In this document: one piece after another, positions 1 through 4,869 of the stretch
Numbering within the stretch: position 1 is the first letter of the stretch
Layout: each line of letters starts with the position of its first letter
Made by a program: the position numbers and the translations under genes
Notes under the pieces: model-generated
Told to the model about the DNA's origin: nothing
The model's database searches: none
What the model saw: only the letters and a program-made list of their open reading frames with translations
Assembly: GCA_945830595.1 (NCBI GenBank)
Contig: CALZZH010000174.1
Location: forward strand, 1-5,025
Direction: 5' to 3'
DNA: 5,025 nt
Origin: Avoscillospira sp945864925
GTDB taxonomy: Bacteria; Bacillota; Clostridia; Oscillospirales; Oscillospiraceae

Positions 1-17
1 ATGTGTATAAGAGACAG
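1..17 (+). other. Nextera/Tn5 sequencing adapter remnant (non-genomic)
   Basis: The bases ATGTGTATAAGAGACAG equal the last 17 of the 19 bases of the Tn5 mosaic end used in Nextera libraries (AGATGTGTATAAGAGACAG). This is an untrimmed library adapter at a contig end. Translating from base 1 gives MCIRDR followed by six more residues and a stop at 37-39; this kind of 'protein' start is an adapter artefact and should not be annotated. Any gene call that reaches base 1 should be cut back to base 18. Confidence 0.96.
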
Positions 18-62
18 ATCCCATACTCCTCCATCGTAAATACGCATTGCAACAATGTCTGA
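18..62 (+). CDS. Possible 3' end of an upstream rightward gene (partial, unidentified)
   Basis: From the first genomic base an open frame of 14 codons (IPYSSIVNTHCNNV) runs to a TGA at 60-62. The stop lies directly against the first base of a strong terminator hairpin at 63-102, the arrangement expected at a gene's 3' end. The third codon positions are moderately GC-rich, in keeping with the neighbours. The competing reading on the other strand, an ATG at 47-45 followed by nine codons, has no ribosome binding site in front of it and uses mostly A/T third positions, so I prefer the rightward tail. The fragment is far too short to name. If real, it converges on the yhcC operon. Confidence 0.3.
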   Translation: MPYSSIVNTHCNNV

Positions 63-102
63 ATTCAATCAAAAGGGCTAAAAACAGCCCTTTTGATTGA
101 AT
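63..102. terminator. Bidirectional-type intrinsic terminator, 17-bp perfect stem
   Basis: A perfect 17-bp inverted repeat (63-79 and 86-102) surrounds a 6-base loop AAAAAC. Its core is GGGCT/AGCCC flanked by AAAA on the left and TTTT on the right, so either strand gives a GC stem followed by U's. It would serve a rightward gene ending at 62 and act as a backstop for the leftward operon ending at 263. Confidence 0.75.
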
Positions 103-165
103 CGTGCGGCAGTTGCCGCACGAACAAATCGCGACGCGGTTTGTTCAGCAGACATTATTGTAGGG
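103..165. repeat. Intergenic hairpin block, resembling an interspersed repeat element
   Basis: Two abutting inverted repeats are visible. The first is 103-111/114-122, nine perfect base pairs around GT (CGTGCGGCA/TGCCGCACG). The second is 122-131/137-146, ten pairs including one G-T, with GAACAAA/TTTGTTC at its base and a CGACG loop. They are followed by AGCAGACATTATTGTAGGGG (147-166). From memory, this order of hairpin plus 'attattgtagggg' resembles multicopy intergenic elements in Oscillospiraceae-type genomes; copy number cannot be judged from a single copy here. I see no open frame that looks coding in it. It could also be part of a structured untranslated region. Confidence 0.45.
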
Positions 166-179
166 GAGCCATATACAGT

Positions 180-228
180 GCAGCACCCAAAGTCTCCACA
201 ACAGGGGGCTTTGGGTGCTGCTTTGTTT
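180..228 (+). terminator. Rightward intrinsic terminator, 13-bp stem with T-rich tail
   Basis: Bases 180-192 (GCAGCACCCAAAG) are the exact reverse complement of 209-221, with a 16-base loop. The right arm is followed by TTTGTTTGT. The T-rich tail lies only on the right, so it reads best as a terminator for rightward transcription, while the stem may still stop leftward transcripts. No complete rightward gene lies between it and the terminator at 63-102, so it is either a second stop or the end of an unseen small transcript from 103-180. Confidence 0.6.
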
Positions 229-230
229 GT

Positions 231-250
231 AAGAAACCGCAGTTTGCGGC
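231..250 (-). terminator. Short leftward terminator after the yhcC-like gene
   Basis: Read on the minus strand, CCGCA-AAC-TGCGG (249 to 237, plus one G-T pair outside it) is followed by TTTCTT (236-231). It begins 13 bases beyond the TGA of the radical SAM gene. The stem is short (5-6 bp), so efficiency is uncertain; the longer hairpin at 180-221 lies next in line. Confidence 0.45.
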
Positions 251-262
251 AGGATTTTTCAT

Positions 263-1168
263 TCAGGCCCATTCTCCCTGCTGGAGATGGGCTTCTTTCA
301 TGTTCCGGTTCAGGGTGTTCAGGCCCCGCTTTTTGTCGGCACTCCACAGGGGTGCGATCAGGTCCTTTTTGGCGCCGTCTCCGGTGAGGCGGTGAATCAC
401 CACCTCCGGAGGCAGGAACCGCAGGCAGTCCAGCACCAGCCCGCAGTATTCCTCCAAATCCAGCGTCCGGAATTTACCCGCGGCATAGTCTCCGGCCAGA
501 TCCGTATTCCGCAGGACGTGCAGAAGCTGCAGCTTGATTCCATCGGTGCGCTGGCCTGCGTAGCGGACGGTCTCCAGCATCTGCGTCCGGCTTTCTCCCG
601 GCAGCCCCAGAATCACATGGGTGACAACCTCGATGCCCCGGGCGTGAAGAGCCCGAACGGCCCAGTCGTAGACCGGCAGGTCATAGCCCCGGCGGATGGC
701 CCGGGCGGTATCCGGATGAATGGTCTGCAGCCCCAGCTCCACCCAGACGGGCTTTTCCCGATTCAGGCTTTCCAGCAGCTCCAGCACTTCTGCCGGCAGG
801 CAGTCGGGCCGGGTGGCGATGGACAGCACCGCCACATCGGGATGAGAGATGGCAGACCGGAACAGGGGTTCCAGATAGGCCACCGGGGCATAGGTGTTGG
901 TGAAGTTCTGAAAGTAGGCGATGTATTTGCCGCTTTTGATCTTCCCAGCCACCCGGGCCTTGGCGGCTTCGATTTGCGCCCAGACCGTGTCTCCCGTCTG
1001 GGCGAAGGCGCCGGAGCCGTCTCCGGCGCAGAAGCTGCACCCGCGATGGCCCAGGGTTCCGTCCCGGTTGGGACAGGTCATGCCGCCGTCCAGGGCCAGC
1101 TTGTAGACTTTACAGCCGAACCGCTCCCGCAGCCGGTCGGACAGGCGGTTATAGGCGTATGCGTCCAA
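263..1168 (-). CDS. yhcC: YhcC/TIGR01212-family radical SAM protein
   Basis: This is a 301-residue cytosolic radical SAM protein of the YhcC family, expected to bind a 4Fe-4S cluster and S-adenosylmethionine; the family's reaction and substrate are not established. The cluster cysteines appear as C32-x11-C44-x2-C47 within TCPNRDGTLGHRGCSFC. Other family signatures are QNFTNTYAP (87-95), ATRPDC (118-123), VELGLQTIHPDT (143-154), HVILGLPGE (184-192), IKLQLLHVL (211-219), HRLTGDG (259-265) and APLWSADKKRGL (272-283). Length and ends match the E. coli protein as I recall it, so it looks complete. The start is TTG at 1168-1166, three bases after the ppaC stop; the only upstream ribosome-site-like sequence is GGGG at 1179-1176, and the first internal ATG (Met30) would cut into the cluster-binding region. 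It is therefore probably translated by coupling to ppaC and shares its promoter. It is not the Elp3 or HemN branch, which have other spacing and extra domains. Confidence 0.92.
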   Translation of the reverse strand: MDAYAYNRLSDRLRERFGCKVYKLALDGGMTCPNRDGTLGHRGCSFCAGDGSGAFAQTGDTVWAQIEAAKARVAGKIKSGKYIAYFQNFTNTYAPVAYLEPLFRSAISHPDVAVLSIATRPDCLPAEVLELLESLNREKPVWVELGLQTIHPDTARAIRRGYDLPVYDWAVRALHARGIEVVTHVILGLPGESRTQMLETVRYAGQRTDGIKLQLLHVLRNTDLAGDYAAGKFRTLDLEEYCGLVLDCLRFLPPEVVIHRLTGDGAKKDLIAPLWSADKKRGLNTLNRNMKEAHLQQGEWA

Positions 1169-1171
1169 GGT

Positions 1172-2788
1172 TTAGCCCCACAGGGCGGTGAGCATGGGAA
1201 TGACCTGCTTTTTCCGGGACACCACGCCGGGCAGGAAACAGGCGTGATCCTTCAGCTCTGTGCTGAAGGCCTGACGGAAGATATCTTCGTCGCCCAGATA
1301 CAGCAGGTGAGAGCCCTCCACCAGCACATCGGTGAGCATGAGAATCAGCATGCTGTAGCCCCGTTCCGTCCGCAGCCGGTCCATGACGGCCAGGAACTCG
1401 TCCCGGCGGGTCATGAGCTTCTCCGAATCCACGCAGGTGACCTGGCTGACGCCCAGGGTGTGCTCGGCAATGTGGAATTCCTTGAAGTCCGTGAGGATCA
1501 GCTCCTCGGCGGGCTTGGACATGTTGGTGTTTTCCGAGAAGATGAACTGTCCCAGCTCATCCAGCTGCACGCCGGCAATGCGGGCCATGCGCTCGGCCAT
1601 GCGGCGGTCCCGGTCCGTGGAGGTGGGGGACTTGAACATAACCGTGTCGGACAAAATGGCGGCAGCCAGCAAACCCGCCAGCTTGCTGGAGGGCATCAGG
1701 CCCTTTTCCTGGTACATGCCTGCAATGATGGTGGAGGTGGAACCCACCACTTCGTTGCGGACATAAATGGGGTTGGTCGTTTGGATATCTGCCAGACGGT
1801 GGTGGTCGATAATTTCCACAATTTCAGCCTGGCCCAGACCGGGAACGGATTGGGAAGCTTCGTTGTGATCCACCAGTACCACCCGCTTGCGCCGGGGACG
1901 CAGCAGATGGAAGCGGGACAGGGTGCCCACAACTTTTTCGTTTTCGTCCAGGATGGGGTAGTTGCGGTGGCGGCTCTTGGAGACCACCTCCCGCACGTCA
2001 TCCAGGAAATCGTCCAGATGGAAGCATTCCAGGTCGTCCTTGCGGCAGATGCGGTCTACGGGCGTGGCATGGTAGATAAACCGGGCGGTGCGCACGGCAT
2101 CAAAGGGGGTGGAGATGATGCAGGTGCGGGTGGGAATTCTCCGCAGTTCCTCCGGCAGTTCCGCCTGGCATACGATCAGGCAGCTGACGCCCATTTCAAT
2201 GGCACGGCGGGCCATCTCCGGCTGATTGCCGCAGATGACAATGGAGTCCGTCTCCTGGAACAGCAGGCTTTCCCGGGTCTGGGGCAGGGCGATGGTCACT
2301 TCGCCGGAAACCGTATCCACCAGATTGCCGTTTTCGTTGAGAATCTGACCTTCCAGAACGCTCAGCAGGTTAAAAACTGGAATCTCCTCCACCTTGGCCT
2401 TGGCAGTGACTTCCATATCAAAGTCGGCAATCTCCGCCGGAGAGACCATGCCGTAGAGATGGCCGTCCTCATCGGTGACGGGGATACCGGGGATGTTTTT
2501 GTTGGCCTGCAGGGCCTCCCAGGCCCGGGAGATGGTCACACCGGCATTCAGGGCCGGAGGCATATCATAGTCCAGGTCGCGGACCTGGGTCCGCATGGTG
2601 ATGATTTTCACCGGGGGCTGGAAATCAAAACGCTCCAGGATCCGATGGGTTTCGTCGCTGATGTGGCCCAGACGGGCAGCGACAAACTCCCTGTCTCCCA
2701 CGGAGTTGCGAAGCGCCGCATAAGCAATGGCGGCCACGATGGAGTCCGTATCCGGATTGCGGTGTCCGGTGACATAAATAGGATCCAT
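1172..2788 (-). CDS. ppaC: CBS/DRTGG-domain Mn-dependent inorganic pyrophosphatase (family II)
   Basis: This 538-residue soluble enzyme hydrolyses pyrophosphate to two phosphates, pulling forward nucleic acid, protein and cofactor synthesis. The DHH domain starts with GHRNPDTDS (8-16), giving metal ligands H9, D13 and D15, and resumes with VDHNE (306-310), DHH (328-330), GSTST (349-353) and LSDT (379-382). The C-terminal DHHA2 domain carries the family II substrate motif SRKKQ (524-528). Between the two halves of the DHH domain, roughly residues 60-300, sits the regulatory insert: a CBS repeat (about 60-125), a DRTGG domain (about 138-235) and a second CBS repeat (about 240-300). In characterised clostridial CBS-PPases this insert binds adenine nucleotides, with AMP/ADP inhibiting and ATP or diadenosine polyphosphates activating; the same control is inferred here. 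A Met codon 11 codons upstream lies inside the promoter region, whereas ATG at 2788 has AGGAGGG five bases upstream, so I use 2788. All catalytic motifs are intact. It is the first gene of a two-gene operon. Confidence 0.97.
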   Translation of the reverse strand: MDPIYVTGHRNPDTDSIVAAIAYAALRNSVGDREFVAARLGHISDETHRILERFDFQPPVKIITMRTQVRDLDYDMPPALNAGVTISRAWEALQANKNIPGIPVTDEDGHLYGMVSPAEIADFDMEVTAKAKVEEIPVFNLLSVLEGQILNENGNLVDTVSGEVTIALPQTRESLLFQETDSIVICGNQPEMARRAIEMGVSCLIVCQAELPEELRRIPTRTCIISTPFDAVRTARFIYHATPVDRICRKDDLECFHLDDFLDDVREVVSKSRHRNYPILDENEKVVGTLSRFHLLRPRRKRVVLVDHNEASQSVPGLGQAEIVEIIDHHRLADIQTTNPIYVRNEVVGSTSTIIAGMYQEKGLMPSSKLAGLLAAAILSDTVMFKSPTSTDRDRRMAERMARIAGVQLDELGQFIFSENTNMSKPAEELILTDFKEFHIAEHTLGVSQVTCVDSEKLMTRRDEFLAVMDRLRTERGYSMLILMLTDVLVEGSHLLYLGDEDIFRQAFSTELKDHACFLPGVVSRKKQVIPMLTALWG

Positions 2789-2793
2789 AGTTT

Positions 2794-2800
2794 CCCTCCT
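2794..2800 (-). promoter_or_regulatory. ppaC ribosome binding site (decides the start)
   Basis: On the minus strand AGGAGGG (2800-2794) lies five bases (AAACT) before ATG at 2788-2786. It is a near-perfect Shine-Dalgarno sequence and rules against the in-frame ATG at 2821, which lies upstream of the predicted transcription start. Confidence 0.9.
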
Positions 2801-2811
2801 TTTCTGAATGT

Positions 2812-2839
2812 AGTATATCACATTTGGGAAAATTGTGAT
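2812..2839 (-). promoter_or_regulatory. Leftward promoter for ppaC-yhcC (extended -10)
   Basis: Reading the minus strand: ATCACA (2839-2834, 4 of 6 to TTGACA), a 16-base spacer, then TGA-TATACT with the -10 at 2817-2812. The TG one base before the -10 makes it an extended -10, which can offset a weak -35. A start near 2805 would leave a leader of about 17 bases containing the ribosome site. Confidence 0.65.
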
Positions 2840-2844
2840 ATACT
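2817..2844 (+). promoter_or_regulatory. Rightward promoter for the M18 peptidase-araD operon (extended -10)
   Basis: ATCACA (2817-2822), a 16-base spacer, then TGA-TATACT with the -10 at 2839-2844. It is the mirror image of the leftward promoter, with the same hexamers, spacer length and extended -10. Predicted start is near 2851, about 27 bases before the first ATG. A second -10-like TAAAAT at 2852-2857 has no matching -35 at 16-18 bases and is a weaker alternative. Confidence 0.65.
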
Positions 2845-2867
2845 GTATGGGTAAAATTACAGAAAAA

Positions 2868-2873
2868 AGAGGG
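2868..2873 (+). promoter_or_regulatory. Ribosome binding site for the M18 aminopeptidase
   Basis: AGAGGG (2868-2873) is followed by tandem ATG codons at 2878 and 2881. Spacing is four bases to the first and seven to the second, so the second ATG is better placed; the protein differs only by one Met. Confidence 0.65.
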
Positions 2874-2877
2874 CGTT

Positions 2878-4155
2878 ATGATGCTACATTCTCTGCTGCA
2901 CTATATTAAAAAAAGTCCTGATTGCTTCCATGCGATTTCCAGTCTGGCCCAGATGCTGGAGGAGGCCGGCTATGTCTGCCTGCCGGAGGGAAGCTGGGAA
3001 CTGGAGGCCGGCGGCAAATATTATGCGGTCCGCAGCGGCTCCTCCCTGATTGCGTTCCGCATTCCGGCGGGACAGCCCCGCGGCTTTCTGCTGACCGGCA
3101 GCCACTCGGATTCTCCCTGTTTCCGCATCCGCGACCACGCGGAACTCTCCGGAACGTATACGCGGCTGTCCGTGGAGCGTTACGGCGGGATGCTCAACGC
3201 CAGTTGGCTGGACCGGCCCCTGGGCGTAGCCGGCCGGGTGCTGGTGAAGCAGGGCAATCGTGTGGAAACCCGTCTGGTGGACCTGGAAAAGGATGCGGTG
3301 CTGATCCCCAATGTGGCGATTCATCTGAACCGGGATGTCAACAACGGCGCAAAATACGACCCGGCCCGGGATCTGCAGCCCCTCTACGGCGGCCCTGATG
3401 CCAAGGGGGCCTTCCGTCGGGAGCTGGCAGCCAAGGCCGGCTGCGCGCCGGAGGACATCCTGGCCACGGATTTGTTTGTCTGCAATAACCAGCCCGGCAC
3501 AGTCTGGGGACCGGAGGGAGAGTTCCTCTCCGCCCCCAGGCTGGACGACCTTTCCTGTGTCTTTGCCTGCGCTCAGGGCTTTTTGATGGCCGGGGAGACG
3601 GAAGAAATTCCGGTGCTGGCGGTATTTGACAATGAAGAAATCGGTTCCGGCACCAGGCAGGGCGCAGAAAGTATGTTCCTGCCGGATACCCTGCAGGCCA
3701 TCTGTCAGGCCAGGGGGCTGGACTGCCGGCAGCTGCTGACCCAGAGCATGATGCTCTCCTGCGACAACGGCCACGGTGTGCATCCCAACCATCCGGAACT
3801 GGCCGATGCCAATGAGGCACCGGTGCTCAATGGCGGTGTGGTCATCAAGCATTCCCCCCGTTACGCCACGGATGGCCTTTCCGCCGCTGTGTTTGCCGAA
3901 CTGTGCCGGTGCGCCGGCGTACCGGTCCAGCACTACTCCAACCGCCCGGACCAGGCCGGCGGATCCACATTGGGCAATATTGCGAATACCAAAGTAGGCG
4001 TCTCAACCGTGGATATCGGAATGGCCCAATTGGCGATGCACTCCTGCTTCGAGACAGCAGGCAGCCGGGACGTGGAATATTTTGTCCGTGCCGTTACGGC
4101 CTTCTATGGCGCCTGCCTGCGCATGGAGCAGGGGACGGTTGTCATCGAGGCGTGA
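2878..4155 (+). CDS. apeB: M18 family aminopeptidase (aspartyl aminopeptidase, ApeB-like)
   Basis: A 425-residue cytosolic dizinc exopeptidase that in its family removes N-terminal residues from peptides, typically acidic ones (Asp/Glu), as a large homo-oligomer. Metal and catalytic motifs occur in the M18 order: GSHSDSP with H76 (74-80), RLDDL with bridging D223 (221-225), DNEEIGSG with catalytic and ligand glutamates E253/E254 (251-258), CDNGHGVHPN with D296 (295-304), and AMHS with H388 (386-389). Further family segments are NVAIHLNRDVN (145-155), LNGGVVIK (317-324), RYATDG (328-333) and GGSTLGNI (361-368). Length is typical of bacterial ApeB and there is no signal peptide, so it is intracellular and complete. 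The residue after the bridging Asp is D224, where the P. aeruginosa ApeB sequence, as I recall it, has Asn; I do not expect loss of activity. The start is ATG at 2878 or 2881. It is first in an operon with araD, 24 bases downstream, and divergent from ppaC. ApeB fits better than the longer ApeA type. Confidence 0.95.
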   Translation: MMLHSLLHYIKKSPDCFHAISSLAQMLEEAGYVCLPEGSWELEAGGKYYAVRSGSSLIAFRIPAGQPRGFLLTGSHSDSPCFRIRDHAELSGTYTRLSVERYGGMLNASWLDRPLGVAGRVLVKQGNRVETRLVDLEKDAVLIPNVAIHLNRDVNNGAKYDPARDLQPLYGGPDAKGAFRRELAAKAGCAPEDILATDLFVCNNQPGTVWGPEGEFLSAPRLDDLSCVFACAQGFLMAGETEEIPVLAVFDNEEIGSGTRQGAESMFLPDTLQAICQARGLDCRQLLTQSMMLSCDNGHGVHPNHPELADANEAPVLNGGVVIKHSPRYATDGLSAAVFAELCRCAGVPVQHYSNRPDQAGGSTLGNIANTKVGVSTVDIGMAQLAMHSCFETAGSRDVEYFVRAVTAFYGACLRMEQGTVVIEA

Positions 4156-4166
4156 GATGAGAGACT

Positions 4167-4172
4167 GGAGGA
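4167..4172 (+). promoter_or_regulatory. araD ribosome binding site
   Basis: GGAGGA (4167-4172) sits seven bases before ATG at 4180, within the 24-base gap after the aminopeptidase stop. There is no room for a separate promoter of ordinary size in the gap itself, which supports co-transcription. Confidence 0.88.
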
Positions 4173-4179
4173 ATCCGAT

Positions 4180-4869
4180 ATGCTGGAAGAACTGAAAGAA
4201 CAGGTGCTGCAGGCGAATCTGCAGCTGCCGAAACACGATCTGGTGACCTTTACTTGGGGGAATGTCTCGGGTCTGGACCGGGAGAGCGGACTGGTGGTGA
4301 TCAAGCCCTCCGGCGTCAGCTATGACTGTATGACGGCGGCGGACATGGTGGTTGTGGATCTGGACGGCAAGGTGGTGGAGGGAACGTGGAAGCCCTCTTC
4401 CGATACGCCGACCCATGTGTCTCTGTACCGGGCTTTCCCCGCCATGGGCGGTATTGTCCATACCCACTCCCGCTGGGCGACGACCTTCGCCCAGGCTGGG
4501 CGGGGGATCCCGGCCATGGGTACCACCCAGGGGGACTACTTCTATGGAGAAATCCCCTGCACCCGGCCCATGACCGAAGAAGAAATCCAGGGCGAATATG
4601 AGAAGGAGACGGGGAACGTCATCATTGAGACGTTCCAGGGCGTCGATCCCATGACCATACCGGCGGTGCTGGTCTACAGCCACGGTCCTTTCACCTGGGG
4701 CAAGGACCCCATGGAGGCGGTACACAACGCGGTGGTACTGGAGGAAGTGGCCTTTATGGACTGGCACGCCATGGTGCTGAATCCTGCCCAGGGGCCTATG
4801 CAGCAGGCGCTGCTCAATAAGCACTACCTGCGCAAACACGGACCAGACGCCTACTACGGCCAGAGATAA
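4180..4869 (+). CDS. araD: L-ribulose-5-phosphate 4-epimerase
   Basis: A 229-residue cytosolic class II aldolase-fold enzyme that interconverts L-ribulose 5-phosphate and D-xylulose 5-phosphate by retro-aldol chemistry, joining L-arabinose (or ascorbate-type) catabolism to the pentose phosphate pathway. It aligns almost end to end with E. coli AraD from memory: LPKHDLVTFTWGNVSGLDRE (16-35), IKPSGV (41-46), KPSSDTPTH (71-79), GGIVHTHSR (90-98), GDYFYGEIPCTRPMT (118-132), YSHGPFTWGK (166-175), LLNKHYLRKHG (211-221). Metal ligands H94, H96 and H168 are present, with D75, D119 and Y226 at the positions of E. coli D76, D120 and Y229. Short gaps explain the two-residue length difference. This pattern is closer to AraD than to fuculose-phosphate or rhamnulose-phosphate aldolase; UlaF/SgbE-type epimerases share the fold and cannot be wholly excluded on substrate. 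No araA, araB or sugar regulator is visible. It is second in the operon after the aminopeptidase. Confidence 0.96.
   Translation: MLEELKEQVLQANLQLPKHDLVTFTWGNVSGLDRESGLVVIKPSGVSYDCMTAADMVVVDLDGKVVEGTWKPSSDTPTHVSLYRAFPAMGGIVHTHSRWATTFAQAGRGIPAMGTTQGDYFYGEIPCTRPMTEEEIQGEYEKETGNVIIETFQGVDPMTIPAVLVYSHGPFTWGKDPMEAVHNAVVLEEVAFMDWHAMVLNPAQGPMQQALLNKHYLRKHGPDAYYGQR

Larger units (their letters stand above)
2812..2844. repeat. Perfect 11-bp inverted repeat in the divergent promoter
   Basis: AGTATATCACA (2812-2822) and TGTGATATACT (2834-2844) are exact reverse complements around an 11-base spacer TTTGGGAAAAT. The arms contain the overlapping -10 and -35 elements of both promoters. The arms could alternatively be half-sites of a dimeric regulator, but the promoter reading explains each arm without one. 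The repeat lies upstream of both predicted transcription starts, so it is probably not transcribed from these promoters. Confidence 0.9.

Noticed and set aside
1..39. Short frame starting with ATG at base 1 (MCIRDR...)
   Set aside because: Its start is the Nextera adapter, not genomic DNA.
2789..2821. Eleven extra N-terminal codons for PpaC from an ATG at 2821
   Set aside because: That ATG lies upstream of the predicted transcription start, has no ribosome site, and the extension (MIYYIQKRRET) would precede the conserved DPIYVTGHRNPD start. ATG at 2788 has a near-perfect Shine-Dalgarno sequence.
2812..2844. Riboswitch or transcribed hairpin in the divergent spacer
   Set aside because: The repeat lies upstream of both predicted transcription starts and overlaps promoter hexamers, so a DNA-level role fits better.
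287..2854. Very long rightward open frame (855 codons)
   Set aside because: It is codon-for-codon antisense to ppaC and yhcC, both of which carry intact catalytic motifs. Its composition (many His, Gln, Gly) is typical of an antisense shadow, and no domain is recognisable.
2884..3933. Leftward 349-codon open frame
   Set aside because: In-register antisense of the M18 aminopeptidase, with no recognisable motif or ribosome site.
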